The position numbers and the translations under genes were made by a program. The notes below the pieces were generated by a model, which saw nothing but the letters and a program-made list of their open reading frames with translations, searched no databases and had not been told where the DNA came from. Shown one piece after another: positions 10,744-23,077 of a stretch of 64,000 nt of DNA. The first letter of the stretch is position 1; every line of letters begins with the position of its first letter. Source of the stretch: Mesocentrotus franciscanus (lineage: Eukaryota; Echinodermata; Echinoidea; Camarodonta; Strongylocentrotidae); NCBI GenBank assembly GCA_037976565.1, contig CP137683.1:8472321-8536320 (forward strand), in the 5' to 3' direction.

Positions 10744-11448
10744 GTAGGCATGCTTTCGTTTTCTTCTGAGATTTCAGAGTTTTTTTTACGAACTCATCGC
10801 AAGCATGTCAGGCCTCCATTGTCTGAAAGTCGCAGCTTTTGGTTTGGGATTCATTCGGAAACCTATTTTTCTATTTATATATTTATATATTTATCCTATA
10901 AAGTTGACGACATTACCCAAAAAGCTATATAGGTTATTAGTAAATGCCAGCATTTGTTGCCTTTGGGAATTCCCCCTGGAACCAGTTGATGCACCGTCCG
11001 TAGCCAGCTTTCTCTCATGTAAAACTATGACGTAAGCCTCATATTGATGACTGATTATAGCATGTTATTTCGAGAAATGTGACTTGATTTTAATCTGAAC
11101 TGATTGCCATCCTTTCGTTGTGTTGTTTGTATCTGTAAAACATTATTAAAGTAACGAAACCTTGGTGGAAAAAATCATTCAGTCAAATGTACAACTTATC
11201 TTTATATTTTGCGCATAAGTAGACCACACCTTATGCATGTAAGTCGGGACAAGGTCAGGGCGATTTTTTTTTTATCTTTTCTTGCTCAGTCCTTTGATTC
11301 TTATACATGATATTTTCTATTTAAAAAAATGTTTGGCAGATATCATTTGTAGTTTTGTAAATTAATTGTAAGTTTCTTTTGAAACCAGGATAATCAGAAC
11401 CAACCCATGTATACTGATTAAATTGAACTGATTGCATAACACTATGTT

Positions 11449-11540
11449 TTGTTTATTTATTTGTTTATTAATTCATTAATCTATTTACTTATTTATTTAT
11501 TTATTCATTCATTCATTTATTTATTTATTTATTTATTTCC
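11449..11540 (+). repeat. (TTTA)n microsatellite at the exon 10 acceptor
   Basis: Interrupted (TTTA)n ending directly at the TTTCCAG acceptor of exon 10. It serves as the pyrimidine-rich tract. Confidence 0.9.
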
Positions 11541-11542
11541 AG

Positions 11543-11692
11543 GAATGGTGGCAGCGGTGGGATTATCCAACCTACAGTTCGTTGACCTCAACTCCTCACG
11601 AAACCTCTTCATCCTGGGCTTCTCTCTCTTCATGGGCTTGTGTATACCTAACTGGGTGAAGTCAGGAACTAATGATCAATATATTAACACTG
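11543..11692 (+). CDS. Copy A exon 10
   Basis: 150 nt, phase 1 in and 1 out; acceptor TTCCAG, donor GTAAGA. It encodes [20 protein letters not shown] and [18 protein letters not shown], a near-invariant SLC23 block. Confidence 0.94.
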
Positions 11693-12393
11693 GTAAGAGA
11701 TTGTGTTCCCTTCTCTCGAGGTATTTTTCGTCACATTATGCTTCATTTTCTCACCGATGTTTTTACTTCTATTTTAGTAATATGGGGGAGCTACCTTCTT
11801 GCTACATGTCTCCTTGTAGGCGTGTACATCATATCATAAACAAGATGTTCTCTCACTGCTAGTCACTGCGAATTATTTTTCGTTACGTTATACCCCATTC
11901 TCTCACCGATGTTTCTTCTATATCAGTTATACCCTCTTGTTACTTTTCTTTCTGTACATCATATCATAAATAAGATGTTCTCTCACTGCTAGTGTATGGT
12001 ACTAAAGCTGCTTCGTAAATTGTGTTTCGCTTGAAATCTTGTCCAAATTTCAGATGAAACTTTGTCTGATAAGCTTACAATGTATGGAGCCTCACCCTAT
12101 TGTATCCATCTGAAATAGCAGTTTACAACTGCCATCATGATCCTAAACCTTACAGGGCCATCATAACTGTGTGCAAACACGCCAACCTATCACGAATTAA
12201 TATTATTTCATGAGGCACGGTTTTGACGATTCCTTTTTAACAAAAGTCCTCCACGGTGTAATGTATTAAGCATTTTGTTCATTTACAGAAGAAAATTACC
12301 CTCTTCCAAGTTCAAACTTAGGTAGACCAGTTTTGATACTTTTAACCGCCAAAAGCTCTAAAAATGTTTCTGATTGGTGTTTTCTTGTGTTAG

Positions 12394-12489
12394 GTGTGAA
12401 TGAGTTGGACCTGATAATCGTTGTACTACTCAAGACCGGTATGTTCGTGGGAGGATTCTTTGGATTCGTGCTGGATAACACGATACCAG
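12394..12489 (+). CDS. Copy A exon 11
   Basis: 96 nt, phase 1 in and 1 out; acceptor TGTTAG, donor GTGAGA. It encodes [20 protein letters not shown] and GFVLDNTIP, the last transmembrane helices. Confidence 0.93.
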
Positions 12490-12504
12490 GTGAGAAAAAC
12501 GATG

Positions 12505-12654
12505 ATGGCAGAGATTATGGTGACGAGGATGATGATGATGATGATGATGGAAATGATGATGATGATGCCCAGTGCTGATAAGGATGGTGATGGTGATATT
12601 GTTGTTGTTGTTGATGATGACGGTGGTAATGATGAGATGGTAATGATGAGATTG

Positions 12655-12692
<38 letters not shown>

Positions 12693-12785
12693 GATGATGA
12701 TCATCATTATTTTTTATTTTTGTATTATTATCGTGGTGATATTTAAATTGTCGTTCTTATTGATGATGATAATGATGTAAACGAG
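12505..12785 (+). repeat. (GAT)n microsatellite, intron 11 of copy A
   Basis: GATGATGAT blocks, the longest near 12653-12700. They produce spurious poly-Asp, poly-Met and poly-His frames. Not coding. Confidence 0.9.
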
Positions 12786-12884
12786 GATTAGAACGCCGTT
12801 TAATTAACACATAGAACAGATACTTTTAGGTTTAAGATGATACTGAGGCATGACATTGTGTCTGAATACCTGTTAACGTTACAG

Positions 12885-13097
12885 GCACAAAGAAGGAGAG
12901 GGGCATCGGAGAGTGGCAGCGGTTCTCGGGGAGCGACGGGGAGAACGAAGTCGTGAACGACCTCGTGTTTCGCTGCTACGACCTCCCGTTTGGAATGGCA
13001 TGGATACGGAGCAAGGATTTCTTCTCTTATTTGCCCTTCTCACCTACCTTCAAGGGCTGGAGATGTCGGGGATGCTGCCAAGGCGGCAGGCGGTCAG
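12885..13097 (+). CDS. Copy A exon 12 (C-terminal cytoplasmic tail)
   Basis: 213 nt, phase 1 in and 1 out; acceptor GTTACAG, donor GTATAT. It encodes GTKKERGIGEW...GSDGENE...YDLPFG and a Cys-rich end, one codon longer than copy B. If the donor were not used, the frame would stop after six more codons at 13115-13117. No terminal exon like that of copy B was found downstream. Confidence 0.88.
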
Positions 13098-13314
13098 GTA
13101 TATATATTTCTTCATGAAATTTGATTATAACATGATCGCACAGACTTTCAAGAAATCAAATCTAGATGCAGTTTCAATAACCTGTATGTACTGCCTGTAG
13201 AAATCATCTTCGGAGTACGTGGTATGACATTGTCATGTTTGCAGTATCGAATATTTACGCGCAGGGTTATGAGAGTACCTCGGGATGATTTTCTTGAGAG
13301 TATATATGCGATCA

Positions 13315-13380
13315 TCTTTTTTTCTTCATAACTTTACTTTTCTTCATAACTTTACTTTTCTTCATAACTTTACTTTTCTT
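13315..13380 (+). repeat. 19-bp minisatellite
   Basis: About four tandem copies of TTTCTTCATAACTTTACTT. Confidence 0.9.
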
Positions 13381-13712
13381 GTTCAATGTCCATGAAGTTT
13401 GTACGAAAATGGAAGTTATGATCAGGATGTAGTAATATCTTAATGTTGATAAAGAGCAATAAGCGTCTGGTTGTGATGCAGTCAATGATATACATATATT
13501 CAGGAAAGTCACTGTATCTGTCGTTGAGTGTGATGCAGGTGCGGCTCCAGATCTTTATACAATTTGGGTAGCACAAAAATACAAATAGAGAGAAAAAAAG
13601 AAAAGAAAAGAAAAAGACCCCCAAAAAAAAAAAAAAAAAAAACAGAACAAAATTTAAAAAATAAAAGAAGGAAATATAAAGTGTTATCATATTTTCAGGT
13701 TCTTGTTTGACT

Positions 13713-15988
13713 AATATAGGATTTCTCGGTCAATTTCGTAAGTTGGCCACACAAATTAATTTTATGTTCATTCAATTTCGCCGATTCTGTCACCGCAGCT
13801 GTTATTTTTCGTTCAAATTCGTTTTTTAGCATTTAAATTCATAAAACGATCATTCAAAAACATTTTATTTTCATTCGAATTAAAACGTGTTTCTTTTTCG
13901 TAAAATTTTCATTCAATTTAAAGCGGGACGATTCGCGATTACGTAATAGCGTCTTCCGTGAATTCAAATTCGTTTCTTTGCATACAATTTCACACGTTTT
14001 GCAGACAAATTAAACATGTAAATCTTACCCAGTATGATCATATATAAAACCCGCAAGCAACCTCGGCGATCCGATAGGGGATCGTCCCCCGGAAAATTTG
14101 AAAAAGTGCACACAAAAAATGTATAGCAAATACTGACTATGAAGACCGCAACACACTTTTAGGCTCTGGAGGGCCCAAGAGTGCAGTGTTTAGACAAAAA
14201 AAATGCAAAAATCTTCTCGCTCGGGAGCTTCGCTTCCTCGCATAATAACATTTAAAATTTACGTGTAAATATTGTAGAAATGTGAAATGTGAAAAAAAGT
14301 ATATTGCTTGTTTTCTGTTATAATATAGTTTTGCTAAGGAATGTAAATTATTTAATACAACAAAACTTCAAAAACCTGTGAGGGGGTAGTCACTTCCGTC
14401 ACCTTCACCCCTCTCGTTCACTATGCTCCCTCGCACTGGCGTACTGATATTCAGACATGGTGTATTTCTAATTCGATACCAGTGATTTACAAATGTTGCT
14501 GAAATGGCATGATTTTTCCCTGAGCTTCCGGGGGCTCTGCCCCGTGGACCCCACCAAGGGCCCTAAGGCGGCCCTCGGATGCTTATCTGATCGTAATTTA
14601 ATACCCAAAACCCCTGAGATTCTGGGGCTCTGCCCTGGACCCGACTCAATTAATGCCAGTGTCACAAATAAGGTATCAAAATATGCTCATCTGACCGTAA
14701 TTAAATGCCTAAAACCTCTGAGCTTCCGGGGGATCCACCCCCTGGACCCCACCTGGGGCCCTAAGGCAGGGCCCTGGATGCTCATCTGACCGTAATTAAA
14801 TGCCTGAACCCCCTGAGCTTCATTGGGCTCCGCCCTTGTCCCCGCCGGGGCTTTGCCCCTGGACCCCACGCCAATTTACGCTCCACTTGCCTCGCTCGCT
14901 TTGCTCTACCTGATCGTAAATACTTACTTTAGCCCCCCACTTTGAAAAACGTTTCGCGGGGCCTGCATGTAACATGTGGTTACATGCAGTTACATAACAA
15001 GTGGTGGTGATGCAGATTTTTTCTGCCCCCAAAAAAAAAGTTTTTGCACGGCCCTCGCATTTCGTCCCCCGGTCATGAAAAGAAATCGCCGCCCCTGCCC
15101 GCAAGCTTAGTTCCATGCTGAATCCATTTCAAATTGTATGGGTTGGTAAGCAACAGACATGTTATTTGTCCTCACTAGGGGTGTGTACCCACTAAATCAT
15201 CACTATTTAGCAACTGAACGATCATGTGTTAAGTAGATATAACCGAGCCACATCAATATAGAATTAGCATGGAACTAAGCAAGAGTGTCTTTTTTATGAA
15301 TGTGCAATGATATAAGTGCATGCAAAGTGTGTGTTTACAGACTAAAGTATTTATTGGAGTGGCGTACCATAATGGTGGGGGGAGGGTATCAATACTCTAT
15401 ACAATTATTTATTTTTAACGTTTTGTTTTGTTTTGTTTTTGATAATTTATACGATGTTTGTAATCTCTTTGAAGCCATTTATATTTGTGTAAATTATATT
15501 TAGTCTGTATTGAACATGTTAAGAACAATCTATGAGTATCAGTTCAATCACAATCATAATCACATCAAAATCTAAATCACCATCACACTGAATTACAATC
15601 ACGATCGTGATCACAGTCACAATTACCAATAACTCATTTGTTTAATTTAGATGAGAAACATGTGCATATACCATGTATACCATAGGTTTGTAAAGATAGG
15701 CGAATATGAATGAAAACTTTGTTATTTAGAATGACCCAAAGTGAAATTGAATGGTACTGACGTCCGATTTGCCATTGTTGACGAAAATGAATGCAAACTG
15801 CGCATTTGTAAGCGGTTGTTAAATTGAATGAAACAAGTGCTAAATCCATTGACCGAATAAGTAAATCAAATGAAAAAGTGTTATTTTGAATGAAATTTAC
15901 ACGCCGGCAGCTTTATTTCGCGAATTTGAATGAACTTTGTATCAAAACGAATGAAAAGCTTACGAAATTGACCGAGAAATCCTATATT
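13713..15988. mobile_element. 2.28 kb TIR element (unclassified)
   Basis: The left end AATATAGGATTTCTCGGTCA is mirrored at the right (TGACCGAGAAATCCTATATT), with TIRs of about 30 bp. Inside both ends are repeated 'TTCATTCAAATTCG'-type motifs in opposite orientation (about 13770-13960 and 15680-15960). No transposase frame is visible. The core carries GC-rich tandem repeats. It looks like a non-autonomous DNA transposon; the superfamily is not determined. Confidence 0.75.
14517..14870 (+). repeat. GC-rich tandem repeat, about 100-bp unit
   Basis: Four units begin near 14519, 14612, 14718 and 14812. Each has 'CTGAGCTTCCGGGGGCTCTG', a 'TGGACCCCACC...GGGCCCTAAGGC' stretch and 'ATGCTCATCTGACCGTAATT'. 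It differs sharply in composition from the AT-rich surroundings. Reading frames across it are side effects of the repeat. Confidence 0.85.
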
Positions 15989-16123
15989 TTAATCGGGTTT
16001 GCCAAGACGCCCCCCCCCCTTTCATCCGCCTGTGGTCCACAAGATCATAATTAGTGGGTAGCACATTTCATTTGGGGAGTTTGCAGTGAACAATCAACGA
16101 TTGTGAATTATTCTACCAAAACG

Positions 16124-16503
16124 TTAAAGGTATAGACCAGTTCTGGTCATGTGATTGCATTGTGAAAGAAACGTTGTGGAATCGATCAAAAAGGGTTGAT
16201 CATCTGGCATTTAAGTATCTGGAATCATCAAAATGATAAGAAATTTAGCCCAGTCTTGGTAAAGTTACAAGCACTGTACACAGAAAGATGTACATGTATA
16301 TGGGACTATATACGCGATCGCGATATCTATCCGGTCCAGATAGATATACTAATTTACCAAATATATCAATTAGTAGGCGGTTTCCCGGCAAAATTGTATC
16401 ATCACGTATTAGTCAAAACATATTCTCTCACATGATTGGTAATAAGAGCTTCCATTTCATTTTTTGAAATGGGGGCGTTTCCAAAACTGGGCTTTACCTT
16501 TAA
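16124..16503 (+). mobile_element. TTAA-flanked MITE, family M2, copy 1
   Basis: 380 bp, starting TTAAAGGTATAGACCAGTT and ending AAACTGGGCTTTACCTTTAA. It has terminal inverted repeats of about 20 bp and TTAA at both ends. Two further copies are at 33581-33986 (same orientation) and 49076-49464 (reversed). No coding capacity. Confidence 0.88.
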
Positions 16504-17904
16504 CGCCATTCATAAAGAATGCTTATGACCCCAAAACAAACTAGTACCTTTTCAACATCCCAACGTTCGCAATGAAAACATGTATTACTTGGTTTGTCAA
16601 CAAAAATAAACAATGTTGTTTTTCCTGCAAATACTCGTCACGGGCTGAATAAACATGATACAAACACGATCAAACAAAAACACTTTCGATGAGTGACATC
16701 AATTTCAAAAACTATTTTGTTCAAAATCTATTTTTGTCATCTCATATGACCTTGCATATTTTGCTTGAATCTTTTTGTGTTATTTTTTTCTCCTTTTCTT
16801 TTGTTTTTGTTAACATCTCTAAAATTTCCCATCGTTTATATCGAATAAATGAGCAATGTTTTCTTTATGCATCTGTATTGCCCAAATTTTCTACATCTCT
16901 GATGTATGTCTGTCCATCCACATGTCTATTCAACAATAGCATTGAAGGCATATTACAAAAAAAAAATGATCAATTAATGCATCAAGGCACAGAACGATTA
17001 CGAAGCATGGGTGTTTACCCGCCTTCGTAAAACAAAACGATAGACGACAACTCTTCTCATTCAAATGATACCAGCTGCGTCATACGACGCAAGTAACTCC
17101 TTATGCCGGCTGCACTCGAAGCGTCAACAATATCATTGCGTCAATCAAAGACATTCCGGCTCATCCATGCTCAGACGCAGCCGCTGAGCACGGCGCACCA
17201 TCGAAATCTCTTGAGAAGGGTACACTGGCTTTATAGCACAGATTTTTGGATATGTCGGAAAGTTAGTGTGGGCAGAACAATGATATATCAGATAATTGAA
17301 GCACGTTGCACACGAGGCGTTCTTTCTACTGCGTTTTTTTTCCTGCGCTAATCAAGCAAGTGAAGTCAATTAGTCCATACACCAGTAGCCTAATTCAAAG
17401 AAGTGTTTTCCCTGTTCATGTTCCATTCATATTTTGTACAATATCACCTTCACATGGCACATCAAAGACCGCCACAGCCTCTGGTGCAATCCTATGTCAG
17501 CGAAATGACGCCTTAATGTGCAACGGGCATGGATGCATTCTTTTGAATTCGAAGAATCAGTTGACGCAATTGTCTGACGCCGCATGTTCAGTCGGCTTCA
17601 TATTTGCCTGTGCACATCTTTAGTATCAAATGAACAAGTTATATTTTCAAAGCGAGGTAACATTATGTATTTAAAAAATTTTCTCTTTTTTTGTTGAAAA
17701 ACACCTTTGGTGTTACAAACTGTGCAATGAACTTTGCTTCTATTGTTGTGTTTTGAGTGCGGTTGCGAATCTATTTACATACAGACGTGAATGTACACAT
17801 GTTTTACGATTCTATTCATGTGATGTTTATACATTCCGCAGACATTGTAGATACATACCAATAATGAAAACGAGGGTGAAGATATGATGTCTTGTTAAAG
17901 CAAA
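16504..17904. other. Intergenic, no gene recognised
   Basis: Only short open frames with no family resemblance. A stretch at 17080-17600 is less AT-rich and has many ACGC/GCGTCA words and a 'GTTGCACACGAGGCGT' motif that also occurs at 49674. It may be an old repeat. Confidence 0.4.
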
Positions 17905-18195
17905 GCAAAGAGTGAGAAAGAAGAAAAGAAGAAGAAGAAGAAGAAAAAAGATTGGCAAAAAGAAGAGGAAGGAGAAAAAGAAGAAGAAAGAAGAAGAAGG
18001 AAAAAAAGAAGAAGAAAAGAAGAATTAGGAAGAAGAAAAACAAGAGGAAAAACAAGAGGAAGGAGCAGAAGGAGAGGAAGAAGAAGAAAAGAAGGAGAGT
18101 CGGATGAAGGATAAGAAGAAAAAAAGAAGGAAAAGAAGAAGAAGAAGAAGAAGAAGAAGAAGAAGAAGAAGAAGAAGGAGAGGAAGAAGAAGGAA
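17905..18195 (+). repeat. (GAA/AAG)n purine tract
   Basis: About 290 bp almost entirely of A and G in GAA/GAAG units. It abuts the left end of the second duplicate copy. Purine-pyrimidine mirror tracts of this type can form triplexes. Frames reading poly-Phe/Ser on the minus strand are not genes. Confidence 0.95.
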
Positions 18196-18917
18196 AAGGA
18201 GTGACTTGAAGTTACCTCCAACAATGAAAGTAAGCTCTTAAATATATTATTCATACACAAACATATGCATATTTGGTATGTTCCTGTTTCATGCGCTCAT
18301 TATCATTTCTCCGACTGACGATGATAATGTAGTGAAAACTTGAAGACATGTGAGCAAATATCAATGTTTACCCTTGACCCGAATCAACTATGATGCAAAT
18401 GTAGTCAACAGCACCATGCTTAACATCTTTCCTTTTCGCTTTTATTTCTATTAAAAACTATTGAGATTGAGCGTAGACAGAATTATTTGCGAACAGGTTT
18501 TCGCCACGAGCCGAGTAAACATGAGTCATTTGATCTTTAGTCAGTCAGAGTCATGAACGAAATAAACTGACATTAGTGTGAGGTTACTTGCTTCATGACA
18601 AGTAATTATTTGATTTTCTTTGGTCAACATAGGGTCTAAGACGTGCCAAGGATTGTCGAATGGGATTAGGTGGTTGAAAATCACGTTAGGGTAATAGGGT
18701 CTTGCACATGCAGCGCCTATTTCGGGGTGTTTAAAAAATGTATATAATGTTTTAATATATATTTTTATTACTTTTGTTTCCTTTAAACAAAAAAAAAACC
18801 AAAAAAATCTTAAAGTTTGTTGTTTTTAATTTATTTATTTTTTTATTCATTTATTTATTTATTTATTATTTTTGTTTTAATTTATTTATTTTTTGTTTTG
18901 ATTATTATTATTATTAT
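18192..18917. repeat. Segmental duplicate of 1-704
   Basis: Same sequence and orientation as 1-704, about 18.2 kb downstream. Here it continues past the ATT repeats into T-rich sequence and 'GGGGGACTTCAGTAGGGG'. This may be what the N gap hides at the first copy. Confidence 0.9.
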
Positions 18918-19891
18918 TTTTTTTTTTTTTGGGGGACTTCAGTAGGGGTGGAACGCAGCCAATTTGCCAATGTTGATCCGCCCATGGATGCCATGCCCTT
19001 TTTTCTCTCTACGATGTTATGGATGGCATGTCTGAATAAGGATTTAATTTTTAAAAAATGGAAACAAACCTGTTCATGAAGTTTATTCAAACCTGATCTG
19101 AATAAGTTCCATAAGTTTCAATGTATGGTGTTTTCATTCAGTCTATTTTAGAGATATTCATAGTACCTGTAGTTAGCCCCTGTAAACGGAGAGATGGTCC
19201 AATGGAGATTAATAAGGCATATTAAACGGGTTTGGATCCAACACTACAGATGTTTAATCCAGCATGTTAAAAGTATGACTAACATTTTGAAAACGTTACT
19301 TTAACATTTTTAGAAAGTAAATCTTGATTTTCTTTTTCCTCTTTATCTTGCCCCTTCAAAGCGTTTTATCGTCTTGTGCCAGCTCGGTTCAGGTCATCGG
19401 ATGAAGTTTAGATTTGACCTTGCTGACGTCATCATATCATCATTGCCATCGTCTTCGTCATCATCGACCACGATGTCTTCCATCAATGCGACTTTCTCAG
19501 CCTTCTTTTACATCACAATGTCCTTATGAGAAGAAAGAGTTATTGATGATGGTTAAAACTGATGTTGAGTACTCACGGTGAAGCTCTATTTTGAAACAAT
19601 GTAAGGACCTTTGAAAAAGGCAATTTCAATACCCTACTGTATATCCAATAAAAATCATGTTCTGATTACGTAATACGTCACTGTAATATTGTAGTGACAT
19701 AATATGGTAATTTCCTTTATGTTCATTAAAGTCTGCTGCCATCATATGAAATGTGAAGATTGTAATGTTCTTTCATTTCACAAGGCGAAGGACAAGCCTA
19801 TTGAAATTGCCTTAAGTTGATTTTCGAAAATCTTAGCGATTGCCTTTTGGGCAAGTCAATGTTAGCGACCACATTTAAGTTTTAAGTAAAC
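18918..19891. other. Intergenic, no gene recognised
   Basis: No supported gene. AT-rich single-copy sequence as far as can be seen here. Confidence 0.4.
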
Positions 19892-20174
19892 CTGGGGGTG
19901 TTTCACAAAGACTAAGATCGACTTTAGGTTGGACTTAACTATGGCAGGCCTTTCATGCCACTATATGCTCTCACCGTTTACTGGCATTGGTCTCTCAAGA
20001 GACGTATAAATCATGGTCAGAATTTTCTACTGAATTTATGTGTTTTGATAATTCATTATTGAAGGAAAAAATATTATCTAAAGATCATAATGGTGAGAGC
20101 AAACAGTGGCATGAACGGCCTGCCATAGTTAAGTTCAACTTAAAGTCGATCTTAGTCATTTCGAAACACCCTCC
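19892..20174. mobile_element. Fold-back MITE, copy 2
   Basis: Starts CTGGGGGTGTTTCACAAAGA and ends in the inverted form (CGATCTTAGTCATTTCGAAACACC). Long arms pair through TAACTATGGCAGGCC on the left and GGCCTGCCATAGTTA on the right. Same family as 1868-2159. Confidence 0.85.
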
Positions 20175-21365
20175 TGATGGCTTTGTTAATTTGAATATGC
20201 TACTAAAGCTTGGATCTGACCAGAATATATAGTGAAACTTTAGATGTCTATTTACATCATAATACCCTAATAAACATTGTAATGTATTGGACACAAGAAG
20301 ACGAAATAGCTTGGACTTGCACATTTCAACATCATTATTTATTTTTGTCATGTGAAATAACCTTGTGTTTCTGTAAGTTTAGGTCAGCCAATAATAATTG
20401 TAAACAATATAGCGGAAGTTCGTTGAAATTCGTATATCCTAAAGTTCGCCAACACGGGTGGAGCACATGTGGGACAACAAAAATGAAGATCAAGTAAGGT
20501 TCTATTACATAAGTTGTATCCAAAATAAGAAAATTAGGAAAATCTAATTCTTTTATAATCCGTATTTTATCAACACTGTACACTGCCCTTTATTAAATGT
20601 TTGAGTAGTGTGATATTCATTAACAACTTGTGTGTAATTGTTTCTACTAGTGTCTTACTATTTAATTATCGTGGCAATTTCGATTATTTCTTGGCATGAT
20701 CACGTGATTTTTACATGTTTTGGTCAAATGAAGCAATTTGTTTTTTTAAGACAAAATTTCCATATTTAAAACAGTATATATGCACTGAATATTATGCAAT
20801 CATTCTTCCATTTCATTCAACTCTAATTATTCGGGAGTCGTAAATAATGTATAGCTTCACTTGACGAAGGTGCGTGTGTCTTTGTGTGAGGGGTGGGGTG
20901 TGGTGTATATGGGTGTGTGGGCAATAATGTATTCAATATTTCGGCTTGGCTGAATTAAGAGATATGAAATGGGGGATAAATTCATGGGACTTCCTGGTAA
21001 TTCGAGTAGAAATAAATGTGTGAATTCTTTGGTCTTATTTATTAAATATGTAATCTTCCATTGTAGGACTCAAGGCCATGTAGCTTCCAGTGTGAAGATA
21101 CAAAGATATATAGCGGAATTTATAGAGGAAGAAAAAAAACTTAGCAGTGAAGGTAGGCAAATTGAATTTGCACCTACAAAAGTGGGAAGAACTAAAAGTA
21201 AATAAGGATATGAATGTGAACAGGTATGATGTGTCCAGTGTTGTGCAAAAACAAAATAAAAATTGTACATACCGGTATTGTATTATTATTATGAACAAAG
21301 TTTCGTGTACATGTATTTATTTCCTCGCTTATTTTGTTCTATAAACTGTGTTATACCTCAGTCAC
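20175..21365. other. Intergenic, no gene recognised
   Basis: Short open frames only; nothing matches a family I recognise. A (GT/GGGT)-rich patch lies at 20870-20925. Confidence 0.4.
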
Positions 21366-21612
21366 ACCATAGAGACCGACACAAGACCAACACCAGACCA
21401 ACACCAGACCAAAGAGACCGACACCAGATCGACACCAGACCAACACCAGACCAAAGAGATCAAAGAGACCAAAGAGATCGACACCAGACCGACACCAGAC
21501 CAAAGAGACCGACACCAGACCAACACCAGACCAAAAGAGACTAAAGAGACCGACACCAGACCGACACTAGCCCAAAGATTCCAAAGAGACGGACACCAGA
21601 CCGATACCAGCC
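21366..21612 (+). repeat. Minisatellite of GACCGACACCAGACCAACAC type
   Basis: About 245 bp built from two interleaved 12-bp words, GACCGACACCAG and ACCAAAGAGACC, in variable order. It is open in several frames because the unit is a multiple of three. Confidence 0.95.
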
Positions 21613-21775
21613 CTGAGCCCGTATAGGCCTGAGGGCTACAGTAATTATTTTTACGTTTTCCATTTCCCAGGCATCCCTTCCCGGGCATGTACGGTCAAGA
21701 TCCATTATTAATTTTCTTTACGTTGTACTAACTTGCTTTATGTAGAATGTTGAAATGCCGAATAACATAATGATA

Positions 21776-21840
21776 CTAGTAATAATAATAATAATAGTAA
21801 TAATAATAATAATAATAATAGTAATAATGATAATAATGTT
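21776..21840 (+). repeat. (AAT)n microsatellite
   Basis: AATAATAATAGTAATAATAAT tract with a few G and T interruptions. Confidence 0.95.
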
Positions 21841-22876
21841 AAAGTGACTCGGTAACATTGTTGAAGGTTGATGAAATGCGTAATTTTTGTATGAAATGTT
21901 ACTTATTATATTCCTTCTACTGTTCTTACCCTCTAACATGCAAAAAACCCTGAAAAAATTTTCAAACCACAATGACAAAGATATTTATGGTTTTCTTTGA
22001 AGGCGTCACTGTGAAACACCCTCTAACAGTAAATTCTCCCAACCATTTTTGAATTTTCCCAACCGTTTTTCCATGAAAATATTACATAAAACAGGCTTTT
22101 AAAAATCTTCCAACAATTAAATGTTTGGAATGGTATATATAGCCGATTCATTGCTTTGTGACGGTTTACATTCACCTGAAATGTAATTTAATTGTAATAA
22201 TATAGTTGGGAGAATTAAGGAATAGATCAGTTCAGTTTTTCCCAATTTGCATCATTAATAATGGTCTGTTTTCACCCAAACTTTCAGATTATCTCTAATT
22301 GTACATCTAGCATTGACGTCCCTACCTTAGCACCATTTTCTCTCATCTGAATAATTTGTTTGTAACCAAGTCCCTTTAAAGAAAATAAAAACGTTCCATT
22401 ATCCCAATGGCCGAATATCAAGCGGTTTTGGAATGATGGCGGTGTGACTGAGGGATAAGGTAAAAGGGGATGGGTAATATTTGGTGTTTTGTATCATACC
22501 TGCCCCTCCCCCCTAACAAAGACTTGGTGCGTACGTACCCGGTGGTTTGCTAGTCCAACTGGATCAGACTTTAGAGCTCTGTAACATAAACAAACACCTC
22601 CAATCTTGCTGCAAGTAATCGTATCTTACGCTGTATTGTGTCTATCTGTAACATAATCAATCGCACAGGTTGCATCATAGTTATACGATTGATGGAAGAA
22701 GATACGATTTACTGGTTGATGGAGATGAGATTAATTGTAGCGTTTTATGTTACTGGCTCTGTATCAAGGTAGGGAGGATGGTCCAGATATTGAGGGGAGC
22801 CCAAGAAGCAGGAGGGGGCAATCGGTCTTACACGATGGATGGAATTCGATTTAAAAACGGCATTTCGGCGTTCCCC

Positions 22877-23036
22877 TCTCTCTCCCCACCCATCTTTCTC
22901 TCCCCCTCTCTCTCTCCCTCTATCTCTCTATCTCGCTTCCACTGTTTCTCACCTCAGAGACTGAGGGAGAGAGAGAGAGAGAGAGAGAAGGGGGGAGGGG
23001 CCGAAGAGTGGGACAGAGAGGAAGAGATAGAGATAA

Positions 23037-23077
<41 letters not shown>

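Larger units (their letters stand above)
2245..13097 (+). pseudogene. SLC23 / nucleobase-ascorbate transporter, copy A (frameshifted, 3' end missing)
   Basis: Twelve coding exons: 2245-2427, 3334-3491, 4527-4618, 5691-5788, 6486-6631, 7820-7939, 8544-8700, 9180-9430, 10614-10743, 11543-11692, 12394-12489, 12885-13097. The encoded protein is a multi-pass plasma-membrane transporter of the NAT/NCS2 family (SLC23), whose members carry ascorbate, nucleobases or urate. Family marks are Q-H across the exon 1/2 junction, [29 protein letters not shown] and the NAT signature [10 protein letters not shown]. Two Asn-x-Thr sequons lie in exon 4. Exon 6 is 120 nt where 121 is needed (copy B 124, minus one codon). 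The downstream frame is open only if one base is restored near 7866-7868; as assembled, a TAA appears at 8545-8547 after about 266 codons. The terminal exon was not found. The ATG at 2245 was chosen for its GCCATGG context and its position relative to copy B. All splice sites are intact, so an assembly indel or very recent inactivation is likely. Confidence 0.85.

Noticed and set aside
12913..13200. 95-residue frame MAAVLGERRGERS...
   Set aside because: It is a shifted reading of copy A exon 12. The frame matching copy B is the one with GTKKERGIGEW.
17895..18260. Poly-Phe/Ser 121-residue frame on the minus strand
   Set aside because: It is a translation of the (GAA)n purine tract.
21366..21612. 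CRISPR-like array
   Set aside because: Units are contiguous 12-bp words without unique spacers, in a spliced eukaryotic genome.
21263..21688. TRPTPDQ / SLVWCWSGVGLVS repeat frames
   Set aside because: They are frames through the 12-bp minisatellite in both strands, kept open by a unit divisible by three.
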